Shown here piece after piece: positions 18,364-27,151 of a stretch of 64,000 nucleotides of DNA. The DNA is from Lacibacter luteus. Lineage in GTDB: Bacteria; Bacteroidota; Bacteroidia; Chitinophagales; Chitinophagaceae. A program made the translations under genes and the position numbers. Position 1 is the stretch's first letter. Each line of letters opens with the position of its first letter. The notes under the pieces were generated by a model. The model did no database searches, was not told the DNA's origin, and saw only the letters and a list, made by a program, of their open reading frames with translations. Where the stretch lies: NCBI RefSeq assembly GCF_004118265.1, contig NZ_SDHW01000001.1:1240001-1304000 (forward strand), written 5' to 3'.

Positions 18364-18774
18364 ATGTCGCATGTAAAATCGATCTACATTAACCTGCCGG
18401 TGAAAGACCTTGCAGTAACAAAAGCATTCTGGACGAGTTTAGGCTTCAGCTTTAACGCACAGTTCAGCAACGATAAAGCTGTCTGCTTAATTCTGAACGA
18501 AGGCAGCATTTATGCTATGCTGCTAACGCATGAATTCTTTGCCGGCTTCACTACCAGAACTGTTGCCGATGGCAGCAGTACACAGGTGATTATTGCTATA
18601 GATGTTGAAAGCAGAGAAAAAGTAGATGCCCTTGTGCAGGCAGCGTTGGCTAACGGCGGCAGCCGCTATCGTGAAGCAGCCGATCATGGATGGATGTATT
18701 ACGATTCCTTTGCAGATCCCGACGGGCATCAATGGGAAGTGATGTTTTCCGATCCTTCAAAGTTTCCCGGTTAA
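18364..18774 (+). CDS. VOC (glyoxalase/bleomycin-resistance fold) protein
   Basis: 136 residues with two beta-alpha-beta-beta-beta modules: KSIYINLPVKDLAVTKAFWTSLGFSF and the second half DHGWMYYDSFADPDGHQWEVMF. The terminal DPDGHxWE motif is the usual metal-ligand strand of VOC enzymes. The annotation is fold level only (dioxygenase, isomerase or binding protein). It lies 10 bp after the SRPBCC gene. Confidence 0.9.
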   Translation: MSHVKSIYINLPVKDLAVTKAFWTSLGFSFNAQFSNDKAVCLILNEGSIYAMLLTHEFFAGFTTRTVADGSSTQVIIAIDVESREKVDALVQAALANGGSRYREAADHGWMYYDSFADPDGHQWEVMFSDPSKFPG

Positions 18775-18798
18775 TTACAAAAGTTTAAAAATTATTTT

Positions 18799-19218
18799 AT
18801 GCCCGCAACACTCAATCCTTATCTCAGCTTCGAAGGCAATTGTGCAGAAGCCATGCAGTTTTACCAGCAATGTTTTGGTGGCGAACTCAACATTCAAAAA
18901 GTGAAAGAAGCACCCATTGCAGCACAGATGCCTCCGCAAATACAGGAACAGGTAATGCATGCACAACTAAACAGCGGTGCAATTGTTATTATGGGTTCCG
19001 ATATGAACCGCACCAAACTCAACAACGGTAACGGCACGCATCTTTGTGTACAATGTACTTCAGAAGAAGAAGCTCACCGCTTCTTTAACCATCTTGCAAT
19101 TGACGGCTCAATTATTGAACCGCTTGCCCGCATGTTCTGGGGCGGACTCTATGGTTCCTTAACCGATAAATACGGTAAGTATTGGTTGTTTAATTTCGAG
19201 GAAAGTACGCAGGCTTAA
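18799..19218 (+). CDS. VOC family protein, PhnB-like
   Basis: 139 residues with the PhnB/YjdN-like subfamily pattern: LNPYLSFEGNCAEAMQFYQQCFGGEL, then MHAQLNSGAIVIMGSD, FFNHLAIDGSIIEPL and W-G-x-x-Y-G-x-x-x-D-K-Y-G-x-x-W near the end. Despite the name, this family is not shown to act on phosphonates. It is last in the run of five small genes. Confidence 0.9.
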   Translation: MPATLNPYLSFEGNCAEAMQFYQQCFGGELNIQKVKEAPIAAQMPPQIQEQVMHAQLNSGAIVIMGSDMNRTKLNNGNGTHLCVQCTSEEEAHRFFNHLAIDGSIIEPLARMFWGGLYGSLTDKYGKYWLFNFEESTQA

Positions 19219-19292
19219 ACCTTGTTAATATTGAAACGGGTGCTTGCTTGCATACTGTTTCCAATTATCTTTAGCAGCATAAACTTTTTTAC

Positions 19293-20303
19293 ATGAAGCG
19301 GATGCTGCTTTTTCTTTTTTCTGTACTCGCACTTAACGGAACGTACGCACAAAACTTTAGTGAAGTTGAACAGTTCCTGCTCAATAATCAAAAGCAATTG
19401 GGCGACGATCAGGCGCTGATGATCTACAAAGGCGGAAAAGTTATTTACCAGAAAACATTGGGCGATTTTAAACCAAACATACAAGCCCCCATTGGTGAAA
19501 GCAGCCAGTGGTTAACAGCAGCGTTGGTAATGATACTGGTGCAGGAAGGAAAAATTTCGCTGGATGATAATGTAGGAAAGTATCTCCCCATTTTTCCAAA
19601 GTGGATGAAAGGATACATCACTATCAGGCATTGCCTCAGCCATACCGATGGCATTGAACCCGACAAACAAGGTGCAGGAAAAATGTTTCAGCGCAACAGC
19701 TTTACCACACTGGAAGATGAAGTGAATCACTATGCAGAAAAGAGAGCTATTGTAAACAACCCCGGTGTATGGTTTCAATACAACCAGATAGGAACAAATA
19801 TTGTTGGCCGTGTTCTGGAAGTGGTTACAAAGAAAAAGTTCGACCGGTTGATACAGGAAAAACTGTTGCGGCCCATGAACCTGCGCTTCACTACATTCAG
19901 CAATTATACTTCTGCCATCAGTCCGTTTGATGGCGCAAAATCAACTGCAACGGAGTACACAAACTTTATGAGCATGTTGCTGAACAAAGGCATGTTCAAC
20001 GGCAAACAGATCTTAACCGAAGCATCAGTAGCTGAAATCATGAAAATACAAACCGGCAATGCCCTCAATAAATTTACTCCGCCTTTTATGAATGGCTACA
20101 GCTATGGCTTAGGCACATGGGTTGAAGAGGAAGGTAAAGTTGTAAGCGCTGTTTCGCAAAACGCCCCGTTTGCATGGATCGATTATTGCAAAGGCTACAC
20201 CTGCATTTTACTTACCAAAAAGGAAAGAGATCCTTTAAAACGTGAATTGTACGATCAGTTAAAAACATTGGTTGATGCACAGATAAGCGGCGGTTGTAAA
20301 TAA
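19293..20303 (+). CDS. Serine-hydrolase-fold protein lacking the catalytic motifs
   Basis: 336 residues with a signal peptide ending NGTYAQ (residue 20). It follows the protein at 4829 closely (LMIYKGGKVIYQ, WLTAALVM, LSHTDGI, a similar C-terminal YGLGTW segment). The catalytic positions have changed: SxxK is E69-S-S-Q72 and YxN is Y163-N-Q165. It is therefore probably not an active hydrolase, and may be a binding or regulatory pseudoenzyme. Codon use and frame are intact over the whole length, so it is maintained, not decayed. Confidence 0.85.
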   Translation: MKRMLLFLFSVLALNGTYAQNFSEVEQFLLNNQKQLGDDQALMIYKGGKVIYQKTLGDFKPNIQAPIGESSQWLTAALVMILVQEGKISLDDNVGKYLPIFPKWMKGYITIRHCLSHTDGIEPDKQGAGKMFQRNSFTTLEDEVNHYAEKRAIVNNPGVWFQYNQIGTNIVGRVLEVVTKKKFDRLIQEKLLRPMNLRFTTFSNYTSAISPFDGAKSTATEYTNFMSMLLNKGMFNGKQILTEASVAEIMKIQTGNALNKFTPPFMNGYSYGLGTWVEEEGKVVSAVSQNAPFAWIDYCKGYTCILLTKKERDPLKRELYDQLKTLVDAQISGGCK

Positions 20304-20368
20304 GAAGAAGGCTGTGTTCATGTTTCGTTTTGTACCTTTCCGGCAGTTCTGTTTTTAAACTCTGTAGC

Positions 20369-20710
20369 ATGTACGAACACAGTAAACAACCGCTTGCTCC
20401 CAAGCACAAATATTACAAACGCATGGCCTGGAATTTGTTTACAGCTTCCGGCATTTTAAGCATCTGCCTTGCAATTGGAGTACTTGGTTATCACTATACC
20501 GATAATATTCCCTGGCTTGATGCATTGCACAATGCTTCGATGATACTTAGTGGCATGGGGCCGGTTGTAACCATTACATCCGATGGAGGCAAACTCTTTT
20601 CTTCGTTTTACGCATTGTTCAGCGGTGTTGTTTTTATTACCAACATTGGTTTAATACTTGCACCTGCTGCTCATCGCCTGTTTCATAAGCTGCACATTCA
20701 AGACAAATAG
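20369..20710 (+). CDS. Two-helix membrane protein resembling a K+-channel pore module without a selectivity filter
   Basis: 113 residues from ATG 20369. TM1 is at 21-43 and TM2 at 76-98. Between them, [15 protein letters not shown] followed by [16 protein letters not shown] matches the pore helix and inner-helix entry of two-TM ion channels (the W-x-D-A-L-Y ... D-G-G-K-L-F-x-x-F-Y-A-L pattern). The TVGYGD filter is replaced by SGMGPVV (61-67), so K+ conduction is not expected. Its stop is 2 bp before queG, so it is probably translationally coupled. Its role is unknown. Confidence 0.75.
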   Translation: MYEHSKQPLAPKHKYYKRMAWNLFTASGILSICLAIGVLGYHYTDNIPWLDALHNASMILSGMGPVVTITSDGGKLFSSFYALFSGVVFITNIGLILAPAAHRLFHKLHIQDK

Positions 20711-20712
20711 TA

Positions 20713-21645
20713 TTGATACCTGTAACTGCATATACTTCTTTCATTAAACAAACAGCAACAAAACTTGGTTTCAGTTTTTGCGGTATCAGTAAAGCTGTGC
20801 GGCTCGATGATGATGCAAGGCGTTTGGAACAATGGTTGAGCAAGGGCATGCATGGCCAGATGCAATACATGGAAAATCATTTTGAGTTGCGTGTTGATCC
20901 TGCAAAACTTGTTCCCGGTGCAAAGAGTGTAATAACACTGATGATGAATTATTATCCATCTGCAATGCAAACAACCGATGGACCAAAAATTTCGAAATAT
21001 GCTTACGGCAACGATTACCACGAAGTAATACGCAGCAAGCTGAAAGAGTTGTTGTTTGAAATGAACAGTTCGATTGGAGAAGTGAATGGCCGTGGCTTTG
21101 TTGACAGTGCTCCTGTTCTTGAACGCAGCTGGGCAAAACGAAGTGGTTTGGGATGGATCGGCAAAAACGGCAACCTCATCAACAAACAACAAGGCTCGTT
21201 CTTTTTTTTAGCAACGATCATTTGCGATCTTGAACTGGAGTATGACGATCTGTTTGCAAAAGATTATTGCGGCAGCTGCACCCGCTGTATCGACAATTGT
21301 CCAACCGATGCAATTCTGCCCGGTAAAGTTGTTGATGGCAGCAAATGTATTTCCTACTTCACCATTGAATTAAAAGATGCCTTGATCGACGAAAGTATGC
21401 AAGGCAAATTCAACAACTGGCTATTTGGTTGCGATGTTTGCCAGGATGTTTGTCCATGGAACCGCTTCAGCAAACAAACTGCAGAACCTGCATTTACTCC
21501 TCTTCCCCAAATACTCAATCTTTCTACTAAACAATGGGAAGAGATGACCGAAGAACTATTTAAACAGGTTTTTAAACACTCGCCGCTTAAACGCACAAAA
21601 TTCAGCGGCATTCAACGCAATCTTAAATTCATTCAAACAAATTAA
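20713..21645 (+). CDS. queG: Epoxyqueuosine reductase QueG
   Basis: 310 residues. It catalyses the last step of queuosine synthesis, reducing epoxyqueuosine to queuosine on tRNA with cobalamin and two [4Fe-4S] clusters. The N-terminal DUF1730-type domain ([25 protein letters not shown]) is followed by ferredoxin motifs [16 protein letters not shown] and [11 protein letters not shown]. The start is TTG 20713, 2 bp after the previous stop; no in-frame ATG precedes the conserved domain. At about 310 residues it is the short form without the C-terminal HEAT-like extension. Confidence 0.93.
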   Translation: MIPVTAYTSFIKQTATKLGFSFCGISKAVRLDDDARRLEQWLSKGMHGQMQYMENHFELRVDPAKLVPGAKSVITLMMNYYPSAMQTTDGPKISKYAYGNDYHEVIRSKLKELLFEMNSSIGEVNGRGFVDSAPVLERSWAKRSGLGWIGKNGNLINKQQGSFFFLATIICDLELEYDDLFAKDYCGSCTRCIDNCPTDAILPGKVVDGSKCISYFTIELKDALIDESMQGKFNNWLFGCDVCQDVCPWNRFSKQTAEPAFTPLPQILNLSTKQWEEMTEELFKQVFKHSPLKRTKFSGIQRNLKFIQTN

Positions 21646-21651
21646 AAAAGA

Positions 21652-21769
21652 AAGGCTGTCCCAAAAGGAACGTCATTGCGAACAAAGTGAAGCAATCTCG
21701 ATAATAAGACTGCTTCGTTCCTCGCAGTGACGATCGTGTATTAAATGACGATCCTTTTGAGACAACCTT
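21652..21769. repeat. MITE-like palindromic element (118 bp)
   Basis: Imperfect terminal inverted repeats, AAGGCTGTCCCAAAAGG at the left and AAGGTTGTCTCAAAAGG at the right (read on the minus strand), enclose an inner inverted pair of the GTCATTGCGA..GAAGCAAT type. There is no ORF of its own. It fills the gap between queG and the convergent gene at 21819 and could also serve as a terminator. Confidence 0.75.
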
Positions 21770-21818
21770 ATCTATAGGTGTATCCCGGTTATATATCCGA
21801 GAGATGATAAAGCAATGG

Positions 21819-22394
21819 TTAAAACACAAAGCCAAACTTTATTGCGATGCGGTTGAAAGAATAATTATACTTGAGCTCTGATGCATAATCAACCCCTGGC
21901 CCTATTATTGACCACCAGCTGAACCCTTTTTGCGTTTCTTCTAATTGTTTGTGCGAATAACCGACGCTGATGAGAAATGCATCTTGCTTTTTTGTAGCAA
22001 TTTTCAATCCTATCCCTGCATCGGTAAACAAACCCGGCGTCTGATCAATGATATTCTGTTGCTCTTTATTTTTTGTCCAGGCGAAATTAACACCGGCATC
22101 GCCGTAAAGAAAAAAGGTTTTACGCTTTGCAGAAAAATCGTACCGCACATCGGCAAACAATGGAACACTCCGCTGCAAATAAAAATCGAGACCTGTACCT
22201 ACACCGGCATACCATTTTTTATGCCGCATACCGGCGATGGCCTGCAATGTTGCTGACTCTGCATTGTCGCCAACAAGCAACCCTGTTTGTACAATCGTTT
22301 CAAATTTCAATGGCATTGCTTTTTGCTTTTGCTGATTTACTTGTGCATAAACAAACAAAGGAGCCATCAACAGCAAACAGAATATTTTTCGCAT
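21819..22394 (-). CDS. Outer-membrane beta-barrel-like secreted protein, unknown
   Basis: 191 residues from ATG 22394. The signal peptide is RKIFCLLLMAPLFVYAQ; the remainder is alternating amphipathic strands (KWYAGVGTGLDFYLQ, LFADVRYDFS, TFFLYGDAGVNFAW, GIGLKIATKKQDAFLISVGYSHKQ) ending in an aromatic residue (KFGFVF), typical of small outer-membrane beta-barrels. It starts 4 bp after the LVIVD lipoprotein gene and is last in the ECF operon, so it is a probable target or part of that envelope system. Confidence 0.78.
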   Translation of the reverse strand: MRKIFCLLLMAPLFVYAQVNQQKQKAMPLKFETIVQTGLLVGDNAESATLQAIAGMRHKKWYAGVGTGLDFYLQRSVPLFADVRYDFSAKRKTFFLYGDAGVNFAWTKNKEQQNIIDQTPGLFTDAGIGLKIATKKQDAFLISVGYSHKQLEETQKGFSWWSIIGPGVDYASELKYNYSFNRIAIKFGFVF

Positions 22395-22398
22395 AGCT

Positions 22399-23643
22399 TT
22401 ATTTTTGAATAGCAATACTGCTACGTTGCTGAATATTGTTTGTATTGCTGTAATCGAACTGCAGCAAGGCTGTTTTTGTTACAACCAATGCATTACCGTT
22501 CCATGCAATTACATCGTATGCTTCAAATCCTTTAAACTGTTTTATAAGCTTAAGATCGGTTGGCGAAGATGCATCGTAAACTTTCAATCCATCTTTTCCA
22601 TCGCATACAAACAACAGGTTACCATCTTTCGATAAACCATGCGGATTTGTTAACTGATAGGTCTTCAACAACGAAGGCGATTGCAGATTAGCAATATCCA
22701 ACACATCCAGCTGGTTAATAACAGCCCGGCAATTGTTACCGCTTCGGAGTGTTACATACGCATGTGTATCATCGGCAATTACAGGATCGCAGGCAAGCAC
22801 ATGTGCAAACGCTCCTTTCTTTACAGGTGCCGAAGGATTTTGCAAACTGTAAATAAACATGCCGGTATTGGAGCCAATGAACAAATGATCTTTAAATGGA
22901 AAGATGGTTTCAATGCCCCAACCAAGCTGCACAGTGTTGAGCTGTTGCGGTGCATCAGGATTTTGCAAACCAAATACTTTCAGATCAGTGGTTGAAACCG
23001 TATAGAGATATTCGTTCTTTAATGCAAAGCGTGCCATTGAACCATTGATGCCAACTGTTGCAGTATTGGTTCCGCCTGATGCAAATGAAGACAATAACAT
23101 TGCCGATCTGTCGAACCATCCAAACATTGGTGTACCGGAGCAACCAATTTCAACGGAAGTATCTTTTGTATTCCAGTCAACAATTACAAGATTGGTATCT
23201 GCAACAAAGCCCGATGTATACATTCTGTGTGGAAATACTTTTGTTGTAATTTTTGCAACACTTACCTGTGTAGGATTTGTAATATCAAGTGTGATGAGAT
23301 CGTTATACAGATCGGCATACAAACGGTTTCCCTTCACTGCCAGGTCTACATTACCCGGCATTTCAATAAACGAAAGATTTTTCGGTTGCGACGGATTGCT
23401 GTTATCAATTACATGAATGCCTTTATTGATTTCATTAAGAAAAATATACGAACCAAACAGCGTTATTTTACCCGGACTTGTAATAGCTCTTGCCGGTTTA
23501 CTTTTAATATCGGCATATACTTCCTGTCTTGCTTTGTAAACAGGGCGATAGATGGTATAGGTTTGTGTGCACTTATCTTTCAGGCAACTGCTGAAAAACA
23601 AAATCGGCAACAGCAATAATGCGTAAGGTTTAATCCTGGTCAT
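22399..23643 (-). CDS. LVIVD-repeat surface lipoprotein
   Basis: 414 residues with lipobox FFSSC (Cys20). Several LVIVD-type propeller repeats follow: ITLFGSYIFLNEINKGIHVIDNSNPSQPKNL, GNRLYADLYNDLITLDITNPTQV, YLYTVSTTDLKVFGLQNPDAPQQ, LFVCDGKDGLKVYDASSPTDLKL. This makes a beta-propeller anchored by lipid, probably at the outer membrane. Binding partners are unknown. It lies between the membrane-anchored barrel protein (61-bp gap) and the small barrel (4-bp gap) in the same operon. Confidence 0.88.
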   Translation of the reverse strand: MTRIKPYALLLLPILFFSSCLKDKCTQTYTIYRPVYKARQEVYADIKSKPARAITSPGKITLFGSYIFLNEINKGIHVIDNSNPSQPKNLSFIEMPGNVDLAVKGNRLYADLYNDLITLDITNPTQVSVAKITTKVFPHRMYTSGFVADTNLVIVDWNTKDTSVEIGCSGTPMFGWFDRSAMLLSSFASGGTNTATVGINGSMARFALKNEYLYTVSTTDLKVFGLQNPDAPQQLNTVQLGWGIETIFPFKDHLFIGSNTGMFIYSLQNPSAPVKKGAFAHVLACDPVIADDTHAYVTLRSGNNCRAVINQLDVLDIANLQSPSLLKTYQLTNPHGLSKDGNLLFVCDGKDGLKVYDASSPTDLKLIKQFKGFEAYDVIAWNGNALVVTKTALLQFDYSNTNNIQQRSSIAIQK

Positions 23644-23704
23644 AGCAGTAGTTTATTTAGAAGGTTGACACTGCTACTTTAAAAACCGTTGCTCCTTTGC
23701 TTTT

Positions 23705-25123
23705 TTATTTCGTAAAATAAAAACGATAACGTACTCCGGTTTGCCACCAGTAATCGCTTGCAGTTGTTTTGTAAACAGGTCGTAACCCATAATTAAAGAA
23801 CAAACCCAGTTGCGATGTTTGCTTTTTTGTACTCCATTCGTACAAAGGAGCAAGTTGCAGCACAGGTTGCCATGTAGTAGCTTTTGCAGTAGCGGTTCTT
23901 CCTGCAACTAAACTTGTACCGGAATATCTGTAAGCAGATGCAACTGTTCCTTTCTTTGCAGAAGACAATGTAAACCATTGTTGCAAGCCTGTACCTAAAC
24001 GAAATACCCCACCTGAAGTTGATGCAATCTTCCATTCTATCTCCAGCGGTATTGCAATGCTGTGCGTTTTAAACAAAGCACTGCTTTCTGTTTTCATAAC
24101 TGTTGAGAAACTGTTTGTTGTTTGGTAAAAACTATCTACCCGTTGTGTTTGTTCAACTTTATAACTGCTGTACTGGTATTGCAAGCCTGTAACAAATGCA
24201 TGTTTCTTTAAAATAGTTTTACGCACAACAACCCCTGCACCAAACTGCAGCGCAGGTTTAACCGTAAACTGGTTTACCGTAATACTTGTAGGGCCTCCCG
24301 ATCCGCCATTGTTTCCAAACAACGGTGAGGCGTCGGCACTCGACGACATTACTCCCGGAAAAACACTTTCTCTTATTTGGGCAATACCGGTATTAACATG
24401 CAACCCAACACGCCACTTATTTTTTGTTTTAGTGCTGCTGTCAGCAGGCGTCATACCTGCGGTAGTTGAAACTGAATCAGCATTTGTTTGTACTGTATGA
24501 TCTATAGTTGCGCTGGTTGTTGTTTCAGATTTAGTATTTACAACAGTTGTTGTATCAACTACTGCGCCTTCATCTTTCTTTTCGGTTGAAACAATGGCTA
24601 CTTCTTCCTTCGCCGGAAACTGTTTGCTTTGCTGTTGATCTTTTGCAACAGGCAATTTTATTGAAGACTTTGTTACTGTTACTTTTTTGTCTTTCCCTTT
24701 TACTGACACAATTGCCGCAGGCCGTTGCTGCTGTTTGTTTATGCTTTGTGGTTCTGCTTCGTTTAGTGAAGCTATTTTTGTACCGGTTGCTGTATTCGTT
24801 ATTGCTTTATTTTCCTGCTGCTGTTCATTTAATGTGATTGTGCTTTTACTATCCGCTTCTTTGTTTTCTTTATTAACAGTTGTGTTGTTGATTGTTGTTT
24901 GATGAGTTGCCGTCGGTTTACTTTCACCATCTCCTGATATTATATAAAACAATCCGGCTCCGCCCAAAAGCAGTCCTGCAAAAAGAAAGAAGAGTACCCA
25001 TCTGCGACGCTTCCTGTCTTCTTTCAACTGCGCATCTACATTTTGCCACACGGCATCCGATGGCTTCAGCTTAAAGCCGGCCATCTCCTGCCCTATTTTT
25101 TGTTCAAATTGATTATCCTCCAT
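23705..25123 (-). CDS. Putative anti-sigma partner: cytoplasmic head, one TM helix, long linker, barrel-like C-terminus
   Basis: 472 residues from ATG 25123; it overlaps the end of the sigma gene by 11 bp, the usual sign of translational coupling. Residues 1-40 (FKLKPSDAVWQNVDAQL) have the PxxxVWxxI-type head seen in proteins paired with Bacteroidota ECF factors. TM is at 42-63. A Thr/Lys/Gln/Ala-rich low-complexity linker follows (about 70-215), then a strand-rich domain ending FYFTK that resembles an outer-membrane beta-barrel (ALQFGAGVVVRKTIL, AFVTGLQYQYSSYKV, GLFFNYGLRPVY). This gives one chain reaching from cytoplasm to outer membrane. The anti-sigma role is inferred from position and the head domain. 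Confidence 0.72.
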   Translation of the reverse strand: MEDNQFEQKIGQEMAGFKLKPSDAVWQNVDAQLKEDRKRRRWVLFFLFAGLLLGGAGLFYIISGDGESKPTATHQTTINNTTVNKENKEADSKSTITLNEQQQENKAITNTATGTKIASLNEAEPQSINKQQQRPAAIVSVKGKDKKVTVTKSSIKLPVAKDQQQSKQFPAKEEVAIVSTEKKDEGAVVDTTTVVNTKSETTTSATIDHTVQTNADSVSTTAGMTPADSSTKTKNKWRVGLHVNTGIAQIRESVFPGVMSSSADASPLFGNNGGSGGPTSITVNQFTVKPALQFGAGVVVRKTILKKHAFVTGLQYQYSSYKVEQTQRVDSFYQTTNSFSTVMKTESSALFKTHSIAIPLEIEWKIASTSGGVFRLGTGLQQWFTLSSAKKGTVASAYRYSGTSLVAGRTATAKATTWQPVLQLAPLYEWSTKKQTSQLGLFFNYGLRPVYKTTASDYWWQTGVRYRFYFTK

Positions 25124-25673
25124 ACACTTTCTTTTGGGGTTCGGCATTATACTTTTCTATCCAGGTGATCAGCAGGTTACGGGCACGCATATACTGGCTG
25201 CGGCTGGTACCTTCGGAAATACCAAGCATCTTCCCTATTTCCACATGCGTAAAACCTTCTACAGCGTGCAGGTTAAAAATGGTTTGATAACCGGTTGGTA
25301 ATTGCCGTATCAGTTCGGCCAATTGTTTAGCTTGCAGTACTATTTCAGGGTTTTCATTACTTACAGGATGCAACGGCTCGCTCAGGAAAGACATATCGTA
25401 CTGGTATTCCTTTTTCTTTTTGAGATAGTTCAGCGCTGTGTTCACCATAATCATTCTTATCCATCCTCCCAACTCTCCTTCGTTCCTGTACGAATGCAGG
25501 TTACGAAACACTTTAATAAACCCTTCCTGCAACACATCTTCAGCATCGGCCAGCGATTTGGTGTAGCGGAAACAGATACCCAGCATGGTTTCAGCAAAAG
25601 CATCATAGAGTTGCTTTTGCGCCACGCTGTTGCCACGCAAACATTCTTTTATTAATTGCCGCTGATCGATCAT
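25113..25673 (-). CDS. ECF-type RNA polymerase sigma factor
   Basis: 186 residues from ATG 25673 (a TTG 24 bp upstream is possible). Region 2: LRGNSVAQKQLYDAFAETMLGICFRYTKSLADAEDVLQEGFIKVF, with the DAEDVLQE core. Region 4: RQLPTGYQTIFNLHAVEGFTHVEIGKMLGISEGTSRSQYMRARNLL, a helix-turn-helix. It directs RNA polymerase to a stress-type promoter; the target is unknown but very probably includes its own operon, which continues with the membrane partner, the LVIVD lipoprotein and the small barrel. Confidence 0.95.
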   Translation of the reverse strand: MIDQRQLIKECLRGNSVAQKQLYDAFAETMLGICFRYTKSLADAEDVLQEGFIKVFRNLHSYRNEGELGGWIRMIMVNTALNYLKKKKEYQYDMSFLSEPLHPVSNENPEIVLQAKQLAELIRQLPTGYQTIFNLHAVEGFTHVEIGKMLGISEGTSRSQYMRARNLLITWIEKYNAEPQKKVYGG

Positions 25674-25747
25674 TCGGGTTTTGTAATGGGTTGACAAAGC
25701 TATTTCCTCAATCGTTGCTTTGTTGTAAATTTTTCTTTAAAAAAGAG

Positions 25748-25771
25748 AAGCCCCGTTAGAAAACGGGGCTT
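25748..25771 (-). terminator. Rho-independent terminator after the SusCD operon
   Basis: The 10-bp stem AAGCCCCGTT / AACGGGGCTT with an AGAA loop is followed on the minus strand by CTCTTTTTT. It lies 33 bp after the SusD stop. Confidence 0.9.
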
Positions 25772-25803
25772 GAACACTTAAAACATAACTACTGAAAAAA
25801 GAC

Positions 25804-27132
25804 TTATATCGACGGATCGGCCGGAGTGTTTGGATTGTTCAAACGCTCCTGATCGGGATAAGGATAGAAATTTCTGTTGCGCTCAAATGTTGTAGGAACA
25901 GGATTTACATTGTTTGGCGGAGCTGTACGTCCAAAGCGGCGACTGTCTTCCAAACGAAGACCACTTAAGTACAGTTCTGCACAACGTTGTTTGTACACTT
26001 CGAGCAACAGATCATTCACAAGAATTGAACCTGTGTAAGCAGGAAGATTGGCATGTACACCAAATGCATCACCGCTCGATTGCTGACGAACTGCATTGAT
26101 CTCAATCAACGCATCCGTTACCAATCCGCCCGAACGCAGAATTGCTTCGGCTTTGATCAAACGCATTTCATCGGGCAGATAAACCGGGATGGGGCTGCTG
26201 TTTACCTGTGCAAAACCACGGATGGTACGTAACACATCGCTGCCGCTTGTTACAGGCGAACCTTGAAAATAAAAAGCCAGGCGCCCATCAGCAGGATCGA
26301 ACATACCCGCAGGTAAACCAAAATTATCACGTGGCGAAAAGCTGTTTACAACACGTAACTGGTTATAAATTGGGTTAATGGATTGTGCACCATCGTACAC
26401 AAATTGCGATGCAGAACTTAATGGAACAAGATTGGCTGCTGCGATTGCCTGCGTATAACGACCGGCCATTACATTGTAACGTGCCAGGTAGGCATTGATA
26501 CAATTTAACAGATTAAAGTTTGCACCCAATACACGTGTATTAAATTCGGTTGATGGTGTATTTGCTGCAATTAATGCTGCTGCCTGTTCTAACAGTTCAA
26601 TGGCTTTTAATAACCCTTGCTGACGGGCAACAAACGTTACACCGCCTGCCTTGTTGGTTTCTGTTGGCACCTGCTCAAATGCAGTTGCTAATCCACCAAT
26701 TGCCATTGCTTTAAATAAATGTGCATGTGCTACAATACCCGAACGCATGGCATTATCAGTTGCAAGCACTGTAGGCGCATTGGCAATAATATCATCAGCC
26801 ATACCCATTACACGATTCATGCGTAACCAAACACCCAATACATTACCGTTAAAAGTTGGTAACGCAGAACCGCCTGCTTCAATTTCAAGCACATTGGTAA
26901 ATGTTGCAATGCCTTTTACTTCACGTGTGGTACCACCTGTTGTAATTGCAAGCGATTCGAATGCAGAAGCAGCATAGTTCTGCTTCATACCAATACTGTA
27001 AGTGATCAATCCCTCACGGGTAGAAACTACCTGTGCATCGGTTGGCCCGTTCGGGTTTACGATATCCATTTTACATCCTGAAAACACTGCAAGTGCAAGC
27101 AGGAAGATGGAATGTTTAAAAAGCTTTTTCAT
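25804..27132 (-). CDS. SusD/RagB family nutrient-binding outer-membrane lipoprotein
   Basis: 442 residues with signal and lipobox FSGC (Cys20), then the SusD pattern: an N-terminal region after MDIVNPNGPTDAQVV, tetratricopeptide-like helices in the middle (VAHAHLFKAMAIGGLATAF, NLLNCINAYLARYNVMAGRYTQAIAAANLV) and the C-terminal LIKAEAILRSG...ALIEINAVRQQ and CAELYLSGLRLEDSRRFGR. It forms the lid of the SusC transporter. The gene starts 19 bp after SusC. The substrate is not shown: no glycoside hydrolase is adjacent. Confidence 0.93.
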   Translation of the reverse strand: MKKLFKHSIFLLALAVFSGCKMDIVNPNGPTDAQVVSTREGLITYSIGMKQNYAASAFESLAITTGGTTREVKGIATFTNVLEIEAGGSALPTFNGNVLGVWLRMNRVMGMADDIIANAPTVLATDNAMRSGIVAHAHLFKAMAIGGLATAFEQVPTETNKAGGVTFVARQQGLLKAIELLEQAAALIAANTPSTEFNTRVLGANFNLLNCINAYLARYNVMAGRYTQAIAAANLVPLSSASQFVYDGAQSINPIYNQLRVVNSFSPRDNFGLPAGMFDPADGRLAFYFQGSPVTSGSDVLRTIRGFAQVNSSPIPVYLPDEMRLIKAEAILRSGGLVTDALIEINAVRQQSSGDAFGVHANLPAYTGSILVNDLLLEVYKQRCAELYLSGLRLEDSRRFGRTAPPNNVNPVPTTFERNRNFYPYPDQERLNNPNTPADPSI

Positions 27133-27151
27133 TGTATAATATTTTTTTCAA

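Noticed and set aside
20330-20368. Longer start (TTG) for the channel-like protein
   Set aside because: The extra residues have no similarity, and ATG 20369 gives a sensible TM1.
24547-24837. Leu-rich plus-strand frame within the anti-sigma candidate
   Set aside because: It is antisense to the Gln/Thr-rich linker; Leu richness is an artefact of CAG/CAA on the other strand.
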